NCBI RefSeq assembly: GCF_900114435.1
Contig: NZ_FOZK01000006.1
Span: 62,001 to 126,000 of the forward strand
Source: Halomicrobium zhouii
Lineage (GTDB): Archaea > Halobacteriota > Halobacteria > Halobacteriales > Haloarculaceae
DNA: 64,000 nt
Direction of reading: 5' to 3'
Part shown: positions 16,428 through 25,019 of the stretch, piece after piece
How positions within the stretch are numbered: the stretch's first letter is position 1
Layout: every line of letters starts with the position of its first letter
Program-made: the position numbers and the translations under genes
The notes under the pieces: generated by a model
Databases searched by the model: none
The model's input: only the letters and a program-made list of their open reading frames with translations
Told to the model about the DNA's origin: nothing

Positions 16428-17450
16428 CTATTCGTTCACCAGGTGGAGGTCGCTGGCGTCGAGGCCCAGATCGAGGCGGTCGCCCTTCGAGATACCGCTC
16501 CCGTCCCCGTCGAGCGCAACCGTGACCTCGGGACCGCCGTCGAGCGCCGCGACGGCCTGGACCGTCCCGCCGAGGTAGAACACGTTCCGCACCTCGCCGG
16601 ATATCGGGCCCGACCCAACCGTGAAGTCCGCCGGGCGGACCGCGAGGTTCGCGTCCTCCCGCGCCGGGAGGTCGGGCGCCTCGATCGCGGCGAAGCCGAA
16701 GTCCACGCGGCCGCCCCGGACCGACCCGGAGAGGACGTTCGACGTCCCCACGAAGTTGGCGACGAACTCGTTGGCGGGCGACTCGTAGACGTCGGCGGGG
16801 GAGCCGACCTGCTCGACGACGCCGTCGTTCATCACGGCGATGCGGTCGCACATCGCCATGGCCTGCTCCTGGTCGTGGGTCACGTACAGCGTCGTCACCC
16901 CGAGGTCGTCGAGCAGTTCCCCCAGTTCGGTCCGGAGGCTCTGTTTCAGCTTCGCGTCGAGGCCGGTCATCGGCTCGTCGAGCAGGAGGATCCGCGGCTC
17001 GATGGCGAGCGCGCGAGCGAGGCCGACCCGCTGTTGCTGGCCCCCGGAGAGGGTCCGCGGGTCGCGGTCGGCCAGTTCCGCGATGTCGAGCAGTTCGAGC
17101 AGTTCGAACGCGCGCTCACGGCGTTCCGTCTTCCCGACGCCGTGCATCTTCGGCCCGAACGTGACGTTGCCGAGGACGCTCATGTTGTCGAACAGGGCGT
17201 AGGACTGGAAGACCAGGCCGACGTTGCGGTTCTCGGGCGGGGCGTGCGTGACGTCGTCGCCGTCGTATCGTATCGCGCCGTCGGTCGCCGTCTCGAATCC
17301 GGCGACGAGTCGCAGCGTGGTCGTCTTGCCACACCCCGATGGGCCGACGACGCCGAGCACTTCGCCGTCCGCGATGGTGAGCGAGACGTCGTCGACAGCG
17401 GTGGTCGAGTCGAAGCGTTTCGTGACGTGGTCGAGTGCGACTTCGGACAT
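16428..17450 (-). CDS. ABC importer ATP-binding subunit (PotA/FbpC-like)
   Basis: 340 residues. Walker A GPSGCGKT (36-43), signature LSGGQ (134-138) and Walker B ILLLDEP (154-160) are intact, with the H-loop in YVTHDQEQA. After ~235 a TOBE-type regulatory domain follows, including GVVEQVGSPADVYESPANEFVANFVGTSNVL, usual in polyamine/Fe3+/sulfate importers. It is the last gene of a four-gene operon and lies 3 bases after the second permease. It powers import of the substrate captured by the lipoprotein at 19214-20350. Confidence 0.93.
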   Translation of the reverse strand: MSEVALDHVTKRFDSTTAVDDVSLTIADGEVLGVVGPSGCGKTTTLRLVAGFETATDGAIRYDGDDVTHAPPENRNVGLVFQSYALFDNMSVLGNVTFGPKMHGVGKTERRERAFELLELLDIAELADRDPRTLSGGQQQRVGLARALAIEPRILLLDEPMTGLDAKLKQSLRTELGELLDDLGVTTLYVTHDQEQAMAMCDRIAVMNDGVVEQVGSPADVYESPANEFVANFVGTSNVLSGSVRGGRVDFGFAAIEAPDLPAREDANLAVRPADFTVGSGPISGEVRNVFYLGGTVQAVAALDGGPEVTVALDGDGSGISKGDRLDLGLDASDLHLVNE

Positions 17451-17453
17451 GTG

Positions 17454-18287
17454 TCAGATCCTCCGTATGGCGCCGCGGTTGCCGACGATCTGCAGGGCGA
17501 TGGTCACGAGCGCGACGAGCAGGAAGAACACCGACACTGCGGCGGCGGCGTTCAGGAACGACGCGTTCGTGATGTTGTTGAACAGGAAGATAGAGAGCGG
17601 CGGGGTCCCCCGCGAGTAGACGATGTAGGAGAAGTTGAACTCCGCCGCGGCCAGCGTCCACGAGATGATCGACCCGGCGACGATGCCGGCCTTCGCGTTC
17701 GGGACGATGACGGTGAGGAACGTTCGGGGCCAGGAGGCACCCAGCGAGCGCGCGCTCTCCTCCAGCCGCTGGAGGTCCATCGACTGGAAACTCGACTGGA
17801 CGGCCATCACCATGTAGGGCGCCTTCAGCAGCGAGTAGCCGACGACGAGCGCGACGCCGGACGTCGACAGGTCGGGGTAGGTCCGGAGGAAGGCGATGCC
17901 GAGGATGATGCCGGGCGCGAGCGGGAGGATGGCGAGGACGTTCACCCAGTCGCGGCCGAGGAACTCGTACCGGGCGACGGCGTAGGCGATGGGGACGCCG
18001 ACGATCAGGTTGATGAGGACGCCGGCCAGCGCGAGGCCCGCGCTGTAGGCCAGCGACGACCCGACGGAGACGTCGGCACCCACCCCGGTGCCGACAACGA
18101 CGTCGTTCCAGTGGTCCAGGGTGAGGAACCCGCTCGGGAGCGGGCCGACCCACTCCGCCGCGAAGGAACTGACGAACGTGAGGACGACCGGGAGCGCGAG
18201 GAAGGTCACTGTCGCGGCCAGCACGAGCGTCACGAACTGGCGACCGTAGCGCGCCGAGAGACTCGGTCGCTCCGCGCTGGCGCCCAT
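17454..18287 (-). CDS. ABC importer permease, second subunit
   Basis: 277 residues, six predicted membrane helices and the binding-protein-dependent permease loop EESARSLGASWPRTFLTVIVPNAKAGIVAG (EAA motif), which docks on the ATPase. The ATG at 18287 shares one base with the TGA of the first permease (TGATG), so translation is probably coupled. A longer in-frame start is rejected because it overlaps the upstream gene. It belongs to the Fe3+/polyamine (PotC/FbpB-like) permease type. Confidence 0.92.
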   Translation of the reverse strand: MGASAERPSLSARYGRQFVTLVLAATVTFLALPVVLTFVSSFAAEWVGPLPSGFLTLDHWNDVVVGTGVGADVSVGSSLAYSAGLALAGVLINLIVGVPIAYAVARYEFLGRDWVNVLAILPLAPGIILGIAFLRTYPDLSTSGVALVVGYSLLKAPYMVMAVQSSFQSMDLQRLEESARSLGASWPRTFLTVIVPNAKAGIVAGSIISWTLAAAEFNFSYIVYSRGTPPLSIFLFNNITNASFLNAAAAVSVFFLLVALVTIALQIVGNRGAIRRI

Positions 18288-19210
18288 CAGATGCTCACCT
18301 CCGCGCTCGTGTACCGCAGCGTCAGGAACGTGAACGCGAGGACGAACGCGAACCACACCGTCGCCATCGCCGAGGCCTGGGCGATATTGAATCCCTGTGC
18401 GATCTCGCGGTCGATCTGGAGGGTCCAGACGAGGAGGCTCTTCAGGATCAGGATGGTGCCGAAGATGGCCAGCGCCGTCCGGAACACGAGGACGAACGCG
18501 CCGACCAGCCCAGGCTTGATCTGCGGGAGCGTCACGTACCGGAACGTCGCGAGCGGCGACGCGCCGAGGCTCCGGGCGGCTTCCTCGGCGTCGGTGTTCA
18601 CCTCCGCGTACGTGCCCCGCAAGAGGAGCAGTGCGCGCGGGATCATTGAGTAGAGGTACGCGAAGAACAGGCCGACGACGCTGGTCGCCGTCGCCAGATC
18701 GATCGGGGACCGCCCCGAGAACGCCGCGAGGACGTTCGTGATCAGCCCCGTGTTGCCGAAGAGGACGATGATCATGAACGCCGCGACGATGCCCGGCAGG
18801 CTGTTCGGGAACGAGAGGACGGTGAGGATGGCCGACTTCGCCGGCAGGTCGTACTTTTCCAGTGCGTGGGCGACCGGCACGGCGACGGCGATGGACGCGA
18901 CCGTCGTCGCCAGCGCGAACCAGAGCGTGTTGACGGCGATGGTCCGGTAGTACGGGTCGGTCACCAGTCGGCGGTAGTACTCCGGTGTGAACCCCTCGGT
19001 GACGAGGCGTTTCTCCGAGACGCTGATCCGGGCCATCTCCGTCAGCGGGACGACGCCCGAAAACAGCAACAGCGCCAGGAACGGCAGACAGAGCGCGACG
19101 ATCCGGCGCCGCTCGCGCTGTCGCTCGGTCAGGGGCGACACGAGCGAGGGGAGCGTCGCCCGCCCGGCGCCAGAGGCGCCGCCCTCCACAGAGTCTGCAC
19201 CCGTCGCCAT
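18287..19210 (-). CDS. ABC importer permease, first subunit
   Basis: 307 residues. A cytoplasmic N-terminus of ~35 residues is followed by six membrane segments. The EAA loop is EEAARSLGASPLATFRYVTLPQIKPGLVGAF. FFAYLYSMIPRALLLLRGTYAEVNTDAEE precedes it, as in PotB/FbpB-like subunits. It starts 3 bases after the end of the binding-protein gene. Heterodimer with the next gene product is expected. Confidence 0.92.
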   Translation of the reverse strand: MATGADSVEGGASGAGRATLPSLVSPLTERQRERRRIVALCLPFLALLLFSGVVPLTEMARISVSEKRLVTEGFTPEYYRRLVTDPYYRTIAVNTLWFALATTVASIAVAVPVAHALEKYDLPAKSAILTVLSFPNSLPGIVAAFMIIVLFGNTGLITNVLAAFSGRSPIDLATATSVVGLFFAYLYSMIPRALLLLRGTYAEVNTDAEEAARSLGASPLATFRYVTLPQIKPGLVGAFVLVFRTALAIFGTILILKSLLVWTLQIDREIAQGFNIAQASAMATVWFAFVLAFTFLTLRYTSAEVSI

Positions 19211-19213
19211 CGG

Positions 19214-20350
19214 TTACAGGCTGGCACCGCGCGTGATCTCCTCGATGATGGCCGACTGCTTCTCGTTGAGTTCCGCCTGGTCGACCGTGAACTCCGTCTC
19301 GTCGTAGCGGCTCTGGTCGGGGAACTCGTCCGGCATGTCCATCTCCGGGGCCCGGATGGGGCGGGCGTAGGCGTCGAGGAAGTGCTGCTGGCCCTCGATG
19401 GAGAGCACGTAGTCCATGAACAGCTTCGCCGCCTCCGGGTTCGGCGCATTCTTCAACAGGGCGTAGCCGTACAGCGCGTTGAACGCCCCCTCGTTACCGT
19501 TCTCGCCGCCTAGGAGCGCGACGCCGACGTTCTCCTCGGCGACGTCCTCGTTGTTGTACTTCAGGTCCAGCCCGGAGTAGTCGTACCGGATGAACGAGGC
19601 GTACTCGCCGCGCGTGAACTGGGCCAGGAAGTTGTCGGTGAACTCCGCGCCGCCGTCCAGGATCTCGTTGTAGTAGTCGATCACCGGCTGGACGTCGTCG
19701 AGGCTCCCGCCACGGGCGTTGTTGATAGAGAGCGCCGCGGCGAGGCCGACGGCGGCCTGGGGCGTCTGGAGCGCCAGGTCCTGCATGATGTCGGGGTGGA
19801 GCAGGTCCTCCCAGGTCTCTGGCTCGTCGAGGCCGCGCTCCTCGTAGACGTCCGTGCGGTAGGTCAGCGCGGTCGTCACCTTCCGCGTCCCGGTGACGTG
19901 GCCGTTCGCGGTCTTGGCGCCCTCCGGCACCTCGTCCCAGTTCGCGGGCTTGTACGCCTGGGTGAGCCCGTCGTTCATGGCCTGGACGTTGTAGCTGTAG
20001 CCGCCGTTGAACGCCGAATGCGTCGGCTTCTGGGCGTGCGACCGGGCGTCCTGGAGGGCCTCGCCGGAGGACCGGTCGTCGTCGTTGAGCTGGACGCCGT
20101 ACTTCTCCTGGAACGCCGACATCACGGAGGGCCAGTTCATCCACCCCGACTGGACGCAGTAGATATACAGCTTCTCTTCCGTGGGGAACGTCCCCGAATC
20201 GACCGTCGTCTGCGAGTCGCTGTAGCCGACTTCGTACTCCTCACCGCCGGACCCGCCGGCGCCGCCCAGGATGCCGGTACAGCCCGCCAGTCCGCAGGTC
20301 ATCGCGGCGCCCGTCGCGCCGAGCAACCGTCTCCGCGTCGTGTCTTGCAT
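19214..20350 (-). CDS. ABC importer substrate-binding lipoprotein
   Basis: 378 residues. The N-terminus has a twin-arginine signal (TTRRRLLGATGAA) and a lipobox LAGC with the modified Cys at 24, so it is exported folded and lipid-anchored outside the membrane. The body has the two-lobe binding-protein pattern (LYIYCVQSGWMNWPSVMSAFQEKYGVQ; QTPQAAVGLAAALSINNARGG; NPEAAKLFMDYVLSIEGQQHFLDAYARPI), closest in layout to Fe3+, spermidine or phosphonate binding proteins. The substrate cannot be read from the sequence. First gene of the operon. Confidence 0.9.
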   Translation of the reverse strand: MQDTTRRRLLGATGAAMTCGLAGCTGILGGAGGSGGEEYEVGYSDSQTTVDSGTFPTEEKLYIYCVQSGWMNWPSVMSAFQEKYGVQLNDDDRSSGEALQDARSHAQKPTHSAFNGGYSYNVQAMNDGLTQAYKPANWDEVPEGAKTANGHVTGTRKVTTALTYRTDVYEERGLDEPETWEDLLHPDIMQDLALQTPQAAVGLAAALSINNARGGSLDDVQPVIDYYNEILDGGAEFTDNFLAQFTRGEYASFIRYDYSGLDLKYNNEDVAEENVGVALLGGENGNEGAFNALYGYALLKNAPNPEAAKLFMDYVLSIEGQQHFLDAYARPIRAPEMDMPDEFPDQSRYDETEFTVDQAELNEKQSAIIEEITRGASL

Positions 20351-20382
20351 ACGGACAAATGCCCCCCTGAGACGGAATTTAA

Positions 20383-20391
20383 CGTTTATAT
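20383..20391 (-). promoter_or_regulatory. TATA box of the ABC importer operon
   Basis: Read on the minus strand the sequence is ATATAAACG, about 33-40 bases before the ATG at 20350. That predicts transcription starting roughly 8 bases before the start codon, a very short leader. The flanks are AT-richer than the surroundings. Confidence 0.5.
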
Positions 20392-20532
20392 GAGATCCAC
20401 GTACGCGATGGGTGAACTGTCGATAGGTATGTCAGAAGCAAAGTGCTATTAAGCGATCAGTAGTGGACGTACTTCGCGCGCTCTGTGGTCGCGAAGTCGG
20501 TGGACGGCGCGGAACCTGACGCCCCGGCGCCT

Positions 20533-23019
20533 TTACTGTCGGTACGCCAGCAGCGCGGCCCCGGCGATTCCGACGAGGACGAGGACGGCCCCCGCGCCGG
20601 TCACGCCCCCGAAGCTGGTCCCGGGCGTCTCGCCGTCGTCGGTCTCACTCGTCGCCCCAGTGGTCGATTCGGCTGTCTCCGTGGCCGGCGCCTGGGCCGC
20701 GACGGAGAGCGTCGTGCTGGCGTCGCCGGCGGTCAGGGTCTGTTCACCGGCCGCCTCGACCGGCACCGAGAACGTCACCGTCTCCGAGCTTCGGGGACCT
20801 ACCTCGACGGTCCGTGACTCGCCGTCGACCGTCTCCCCGTCCACCGCGAGCGAGACGTTCGTCGTCCCGGCGACTTCGCCGGTGTTTGCGACCGTCGCCG
20901 TCACGTCGACGGTGTCACCCGCCATGGGTTCGTCGTCCGTGACGGCGAGGTCGGTGACGGTCACCACCGGGCGCTCGACGCCGACGGTGTACACCGGGGC
21001 GGCGCTGGCTTCGGCGCGATAGACGTAGGTGTCGTCCGTCTCGTTCACCACCGTCGTCTCGACGGCGTCCGACCCGCCGTCGACGTCGCGCCACAGCGTC
21101 ACGTGCTCGGGGTCGGCGTCCGCGGCGTCGAGGCGGTCCTTCGCGACGCGGAACCGCACCGCCGCCTCGTCCCCGTCGAGGGACTCGGTCCCGTCGACGG
21201 TGAGGGACGAGAGCGCGTCGAACCCGGCGACGTCGTCGGCCGTGACGCTGTCTGGCTCGTCGGCGTGGGCCCGCACCGTCAGCGAGACCGAGTCGTTCCC
21301 GTCGGTGTGGACGACGAGTCCCTCGTAGGCGACCGCGTCGCCGCTGGCGTTCGCGTCGAGGTCGACGTCCACCGCGGCGCCGTCGGGCGCCCCGCTGACG
21401 TCCACGACGCTCGTGCTCGCGTTGATTCGCTCGACGTCGACCGTCGCGTCCGATTCGTCGGCGTCACTGGGCGGCGCACCCCCGCCGCTGCCACCATCGC
21501 CGCCACCGTCGCCGGAGGGCGCCGATGGACTGCTACTGGTGTCGTCCGACGCGTCGTCGTCGCCGGACGAACCGTCGTCCTCTTCGGGCGGATCCGAGTT
21601 CTCTGGTGGATCGGGGTTTTCCGGCGGATCAGCGTCGTCTGGAGCGTCTGTCTCTTCCGGCGACTCGGTTTCGTCGGGTACCTCGGTCTCCGCTTCGTCG
21701 CCGGAGTCCCCGCCGTCGACGGTACCGTCCTCGCTGACGGTCACGGTCTGCGAGGCGACGCCGTAGTGGGCGGGTTCGTCGCGGTCGATGTTCACCCAGT
21801 CGCCGACGCTCACGGTGACGGTGTACTCGCCGGGTTCCTCGAAGTGGTAGCTGTACTCGCTCCCGGCGCGGACTCCCCGGTCGACGACCGCACCGCTCTC
21901 GTTCCTGATCGTCCAGTTGTACGCCCGGATGCGGTCGTTGTCGGTGCTGTTCGAGGCGTCGAAGGTGCCCCAGTCGCCGGTCGCCACGGCGTCGGGCCCC
22001 GAGATGGCGGCGTCGGGCTTCTCGGGTTCGATGATATCGATTGTCTTCCAGGCCCAGTCGACCTGGTCATCGACGGTCAGGACGCCCACCGCGACGTCGA
22101 TGGTGTCGAACTGGCCGTCGTAGACCGACCCGTAGTAGGTCTGGTGGCCGAGGTTGCGTTCGTCGTCCTTCCAGACGTCCGGGTTGGTCTCGGCGATGTA
22201 GTAGCGGACGTCGGCCTCGGAGGTGGAGTTCGAGGCGTTCAGCCAGTACGTCGCACCCCACTCGACCTGGTCGGGACCCGAGAGCTCCGCGTTCGGCTGC
22301 GGGTCGTCGGTGACCGGTTCCTTCGGGACGACCTCGACCGTGCGCGTCGTCTCGTCGCTGTTGCCCGCCCAGTCCTCGACGGTGAGCGTGACGTCGTACG
22401 TCCCGGGGACGGCGTAGGAGAAGTTCTTCCGGCACTCGGTGCTCCCGGCGCCCCAGCCCAGGCCGTCGCCGGAGTGCCGTTCGACCGTCGGCCCGTACTC
22501 GAACGTCCACTTGCAACTGCGGATCCCCTGGTTGTCCGTACTCGTCGAGTTGAACCAGGAGCCCCCGTCCGTTCGCTCCCACTGCTCGCGCTCGACGGTG
22601 AAGTCGTCGCTCGAGGCGATGGACGCGTTTGGCGGCTCCGACTCGGTGACGGTGATCGTCTCCTCGTCCCACGCGACGTTCCCCTCGTCGTCGACGACGC
22701 CGAGCCTGACGGTGAACTGGTCCTGTCCGTCGCCGGTCCGGTCGCGCGCGTAGATGGTCGATTCGGTCGAGGAGCGCTGGTACTCGGTGGGCGCGTTCGG
22801 GTTGTAGTCCCAGCGGTACGCCGCGATCTCGCCGGTCGAGCCGCCCCCGTCGAGTTCGTAGAGCTGACCGCGTTCGATGGTCTCGGGCGCGTCGAGCACC
22901 GGCATCGGCGCGTCGTTGCCGGCGGTCTGCGCACCGACGGTGCCGACGGCGCTCGCCGGGAGCGACAGCACCAGTACCGCAGTCAGCACCAGACCGACCA
23001 CCCCTGTTCGATGGCTCAC
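20533..23019 (-). CDS. Large secreted surface protein with PKD-like, PGF-pre-PGF and CARDB-like domains
   Basis: 828 residues. A Sec-type signal (VGLVLTAVLVLSLPASAVGTVGAQ) is followed by three or four PKD-like repeats to ~430 (patterns such as SGPDAVATGDWGTFDASNSTDNDRIRAYNW and GEYTVTVSVGDW). Then come an Asp/Glu/Pro linker (~435-510), a PGF-pre-PGF domain (~520-690), a CARDB-like beta domain (PVVTVTDLAVTDDEPMAGDTVDVTATVANTG) and a C-terminal helix (GAVLVLVGIAGAALLAYRQ). The helix looks like an archaeosortase-sorted anchor, but the expected PGF tripeptide reads PGTSFGG. Probably an adhesin or S-layer-associated protein. Confidence 0.85.
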   Translation of the reverse strand: MSHRTGVVGLVLTAVLVLSLPASAVGTVGAQTAGNDAPMPVLDAPETIERGQLYELDGGGSTGEIAAYRWDYNPNAPTEYQRSSTESTIYARDRTGDGQDQFTVRLGVVDDEGNVAWDEETITVTESEPPNASIASSDDFTVEREQWERTDGGSWFNSTSTDNQGIRSCKWTFEYGPTVERHSGDGLGWGAGSTECRKNFSYAVPGTYDVTLTVEDWAGNSDETTRTVEVVPKEPVTDDPQPNAELSGPDQVEWGATYWLNASNSTSEADVRYYIAETNPDVWKDDERNLGHQTYYGSVYDGQFDTIDVAVGVLTVDDQVDWAWKTIDIIEPEKPDAAISGPDAVATGDWGTFDASNSTDNDRIRAYNWTIRNESGAVVDRGVRAGSEYSYHFEEPGEYTVTVSVGDWVNIDRDEPAHYGVASQTVTVSEDGTVDGGDSGDEAETEVPDETESPEETDAPDDADPPENPDPPENSDPPEEDDGSSGDDDASDDTSSSPSAPSGDGGGDGGSGGGAPPSDADESDATVDVERINASTSVVDVSGAPDGAAVDVDLDANASGDAVAYEGLVVHTDGNDSVSLTVRAHADEPDSVTADDVAGFDALSSLTVDGTESLDGDEAAVRFRVAKDRLDAADADPEHVTLWRDVDGGSDAVETTVVNETDDTYVYRAEASAAPVYTVGVERPVVTVTDLAVTDDEPMAGDTVDVTATVANTGEVAGTTNVSLAVDGETVDGESRTVEVGPRSSETVTFSVPVEAAGEQTLTAGDASTTLSVAAQAPATETAESTTGATSETDDGETPGTSFGGVTGAGAVLVLVGIAGAALLAYRQ

Positions 23020-23172
23020 GGGGCCTCACCCCGGGTCTGTCCGTCCGTAGTTCCCACCGTCGGCCGGTCGCGGATATCGCGTGTGAACAGTCTGGACATG
23101 CGTTGTGACCACCTCGAAGTGCGCCAGTGTGGGCGCCTGGCGGGTAGATTGGCCGACCCGGCGTTTGTTATG

Positions 23173-23210
23173 CGGCGAGTGCGGCAGCGAAGCGCAGCGG
23201 CTACTCGCCG
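23173..23210. other. Intergenic hairpin
   Basis: CGGCGAGT (23173-23180) is complementary to ACTCGCCG (23203-23210). The loop contains GCGAAGC, a sequence known to form a very stable mini-hairpin. It lies between the surface-protein gene and the 23296-23595 frame. No function is assigned. Confidence 0.4.
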
Positions 23211-23295
23211 GTATACGGCGTCTACTCGAGGGTAGCGGCCGAAGTTTCCGAGAGAAGGTCGGATATCGTCTGGCAGATGGCCCAGCCGCGGTCAC

Positions 23296-23595
23296 TCAGA
23301 TGTCGTCCGGTCGCGCTTCCAGCGTGATCGGTTCGTTCCGCTCTTCGAGGTAGTCTCGGACCAGCGACAGCTCCTCCGCGAGGCCGTTGTTCGACCGCAG
23401 TACCTCCTGTTCGTTGAGCTCCTCCTCGACGATGTCGACCGGATCGATGCCCGCCGTCGTCGGTTCGAGCGACGGGAACTGTTCGAGTGCCGCCCGAAGC
23501 TTGGCCTGGTTCAACTCGAGCAGTTCCACGGTCTCCGGGAGCTGGTCCCCGTCCTTGCGCCGCCGTACCAGGTCGAGAACGGCGACGAACGCCAC
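23296..23595 (-). CDS. Small protein of unknown function, possibly a degraded gene
   Basis: 99 residues from a GTG at 23595: helical, moderately acidic, e.g. LPETVELLELNQAKLRAALEQF and GLAEELSLVRDYLEERNEPITLEARPDDI. The frame stays open and protein-like for at least 30 codons before the GTG (GIPVDVRQRFDRT), with no ATG. Just after the stop, another frame reads LSDRGWAICQTISDLLSE, also protein-like. Both facts suggest a longer ancestral gene with a lost start and a frameshift. No family recognised. Confidence 0.45.
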   Translation of the reverse strand: MAFVAVLDLVRRRKDGDQLPETVELLELNQAKLRAALEQFPSLEPTTAGIDPVDIVEEELNEQEVLRSNNGLAEELSLVRDYLEERNEPITLEARPDDI

Positions 23596-24284
23596 CGTCC
23601 GATCGAAGCGCTGCCGTACGTCTACCGGGATGCCTTCGTTCGTAGATGCTGGTCTGTCTGTGGATTGGCAGCGGCACCGAAATGCCTTCGGAACACTGTT
23701 CGCACGCTGCGAGACCGCGGAACCGGCCAGTCGCTCCCCTGCCTGGCCGCGGTCGTCCCCCGACCCGGGGAGGTCCCGAGCGACGGAGACGACCAGTGCG
23801 TTCTCTCATCTGACAACGCCAGGACCAGTGACTGTCACAGGGGTTACCAAACCGTTTTGACCGCCGCGTCCTTCACTCGATTCGCCAGTACGAGTCCGGT
23901 ACTGGCATGGGACTCCCGCATCGATACCCCATCCCCCTGGCCCCCCTGGTATCGAGCCGGGACATTCTCTTCGAGCCCACTTCATCCGTCAGCCGTGTTC
24001 AATGTTGATACTGACGGGGGAGGAATTATATCCCGTTCGTCTAGCCTTTAGATGCCGGTCCGCTCCGCTGGTGACTGGCACGAGACTGCGCCCCCCCTCG
24101 ATCACCCACGACTGACCCCCCTGGGCGATCGAGGTCGGTTCTTCGCCGGCGAGCGACCGCTGCCGCTCCGTTGGGCGCGTGAAGCGATGCTCCCAGCCTG
24201 ATCGTGCGGTGAGAACGCCGTCAGCGAAGCCAGGCCGGCTTACGAGTACCGAGCGAACCGTGAGAAACGAGTCGAATCGCCGCC
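23596..24284. other. Long intergenic region, nothing recognised
   Basis: About 690 bases without a credible gene. Frames in it are Arg/Pro/Ser-rich. It contains a short palindrome CCAGTAC/GTACTGG (23885-23905) and an AT-rich spot AATTATA near 24024-24030 that could be a promoter. The part next to 23596 may be decayed coding sequence of the neighbouring frame. Confidence 0.35.
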
Positions 24285-24875
24285 CTAGGGCTGCTCGCCC
24301 GTCTCGATCGTGAACTCGTCGGTCGGACAGGCGACGCAGGTCAGGCAGTAGCCGTCTTCCATGTCGTCGTCGAACAGCGCCTCGTTGTTGATGTGGCGGA
24401 TGTAGTCGCTGGCGTTCCCGTCCTGGATCTGGCCCGCACAGGAGACGCACTGGCCCTCGCGGCAGGCGTAGGGGAGGTCCCAGCCCTCGTCCTCGCCGGC
24501 GTCGAGGATGGTCTCGTTGTTGGCGACCTCGATCGTCTCGCCCTCCTTGGCGAACTCGATGTCGTAGTACTCGACCTCGTCTTCCGGGATGGACTCGGGG
24601 TCGAAGCCCTCGTCTTCTTCTTCCTCCGCCTCCTCACCCTCTGCGAGTTCCCCTTCCGCGCCGCCGGCGGGGATGGCCCCTGCGGGCGCACCGCCGCCGA
24701 TCGAGCGGTTGTACGGCTCCGGGAAGTCGGTCTCCGGAACGGTGGCAGCCCGCTTTTCGAGCACGTCCTGGGAGATGTCCTCGGTGGGCTCCCAGCCCGT
24801 CCCCGACGAGTAGTGGACGACGACGACGAGGAACGTGAGGGCGGCCGCGACGGCGACACTCACTGGATCTACCAT
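24285..24875 (-). CDS. Membrane-anchored [2Fe-2S] ferredoxin
   Basis: 196 residues. One N-terminal membrane helix (residues ~4-21) and a ~75-residue acidic linker precede a plant-type ferredoxin domain. Likely ligands are Cys138, Cys143, Cys146 (ACREGQCVSCAG) and Cys180 (YCLTCVA), the CX4CX2C...C pattern; Cys177 and Cys183 are extra. The domain also has FAKEGETIEVANNETILDAGEDEGWDLPYACREGQC. ATG 24875 (MVDPVSVAVAAALTF) is chosen; the in-frame extension upstream is Cys/Arg-rich and unlikely. It probably passes electrons to a membrane-bound partner, which is not encoded nearby. Confidence 0.88.
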   Translation of the reverse strand: MVDPVSVAVAAALTFLVVVVHYSSGTGWEPTEDISQDVLEKRAATVPETDFPEPYNRSIGGGAPAGAIPAGGAEGELAEGEEAEEEEDEGFDPESIPEDEVEYYDIEFAKEGETIEVANNETILDAGEDEGWDLPYACREGQCVSCAGQIQDGNASDYIRHINNEALFDDDMEDGYCLTCVACPTDEFTIETGEQP

Positions 24876-25019
24876 ACCCGAGCGTTTGGAGCATGCGGTT
24901 AAAACTGTTTTCAAGCAGTGCCGCTCTCGCAGCGACGCGGCGCCCGGTCCGCATCCCGACGACCGGCACCCCGGCCGCAACGCTCATGCGAGGCGGCGAG
25001 AATCATCCGTTCACAACTC

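Noticed and set aside
16320-18653. 777-residue plus-strand frame opposite the ABC importer genes
   Set aside because: Rich in Arg, Asp and Val with no domain; the minus strand carries intact ABC transporter genes.
23665-24051. 128-residue plus-strand frame in the long spacer
   Set aside because: Composition (Ser, Pro, Arg, Cys-rich) is unlike haloarchaeal proteins, and no motif is recognised.
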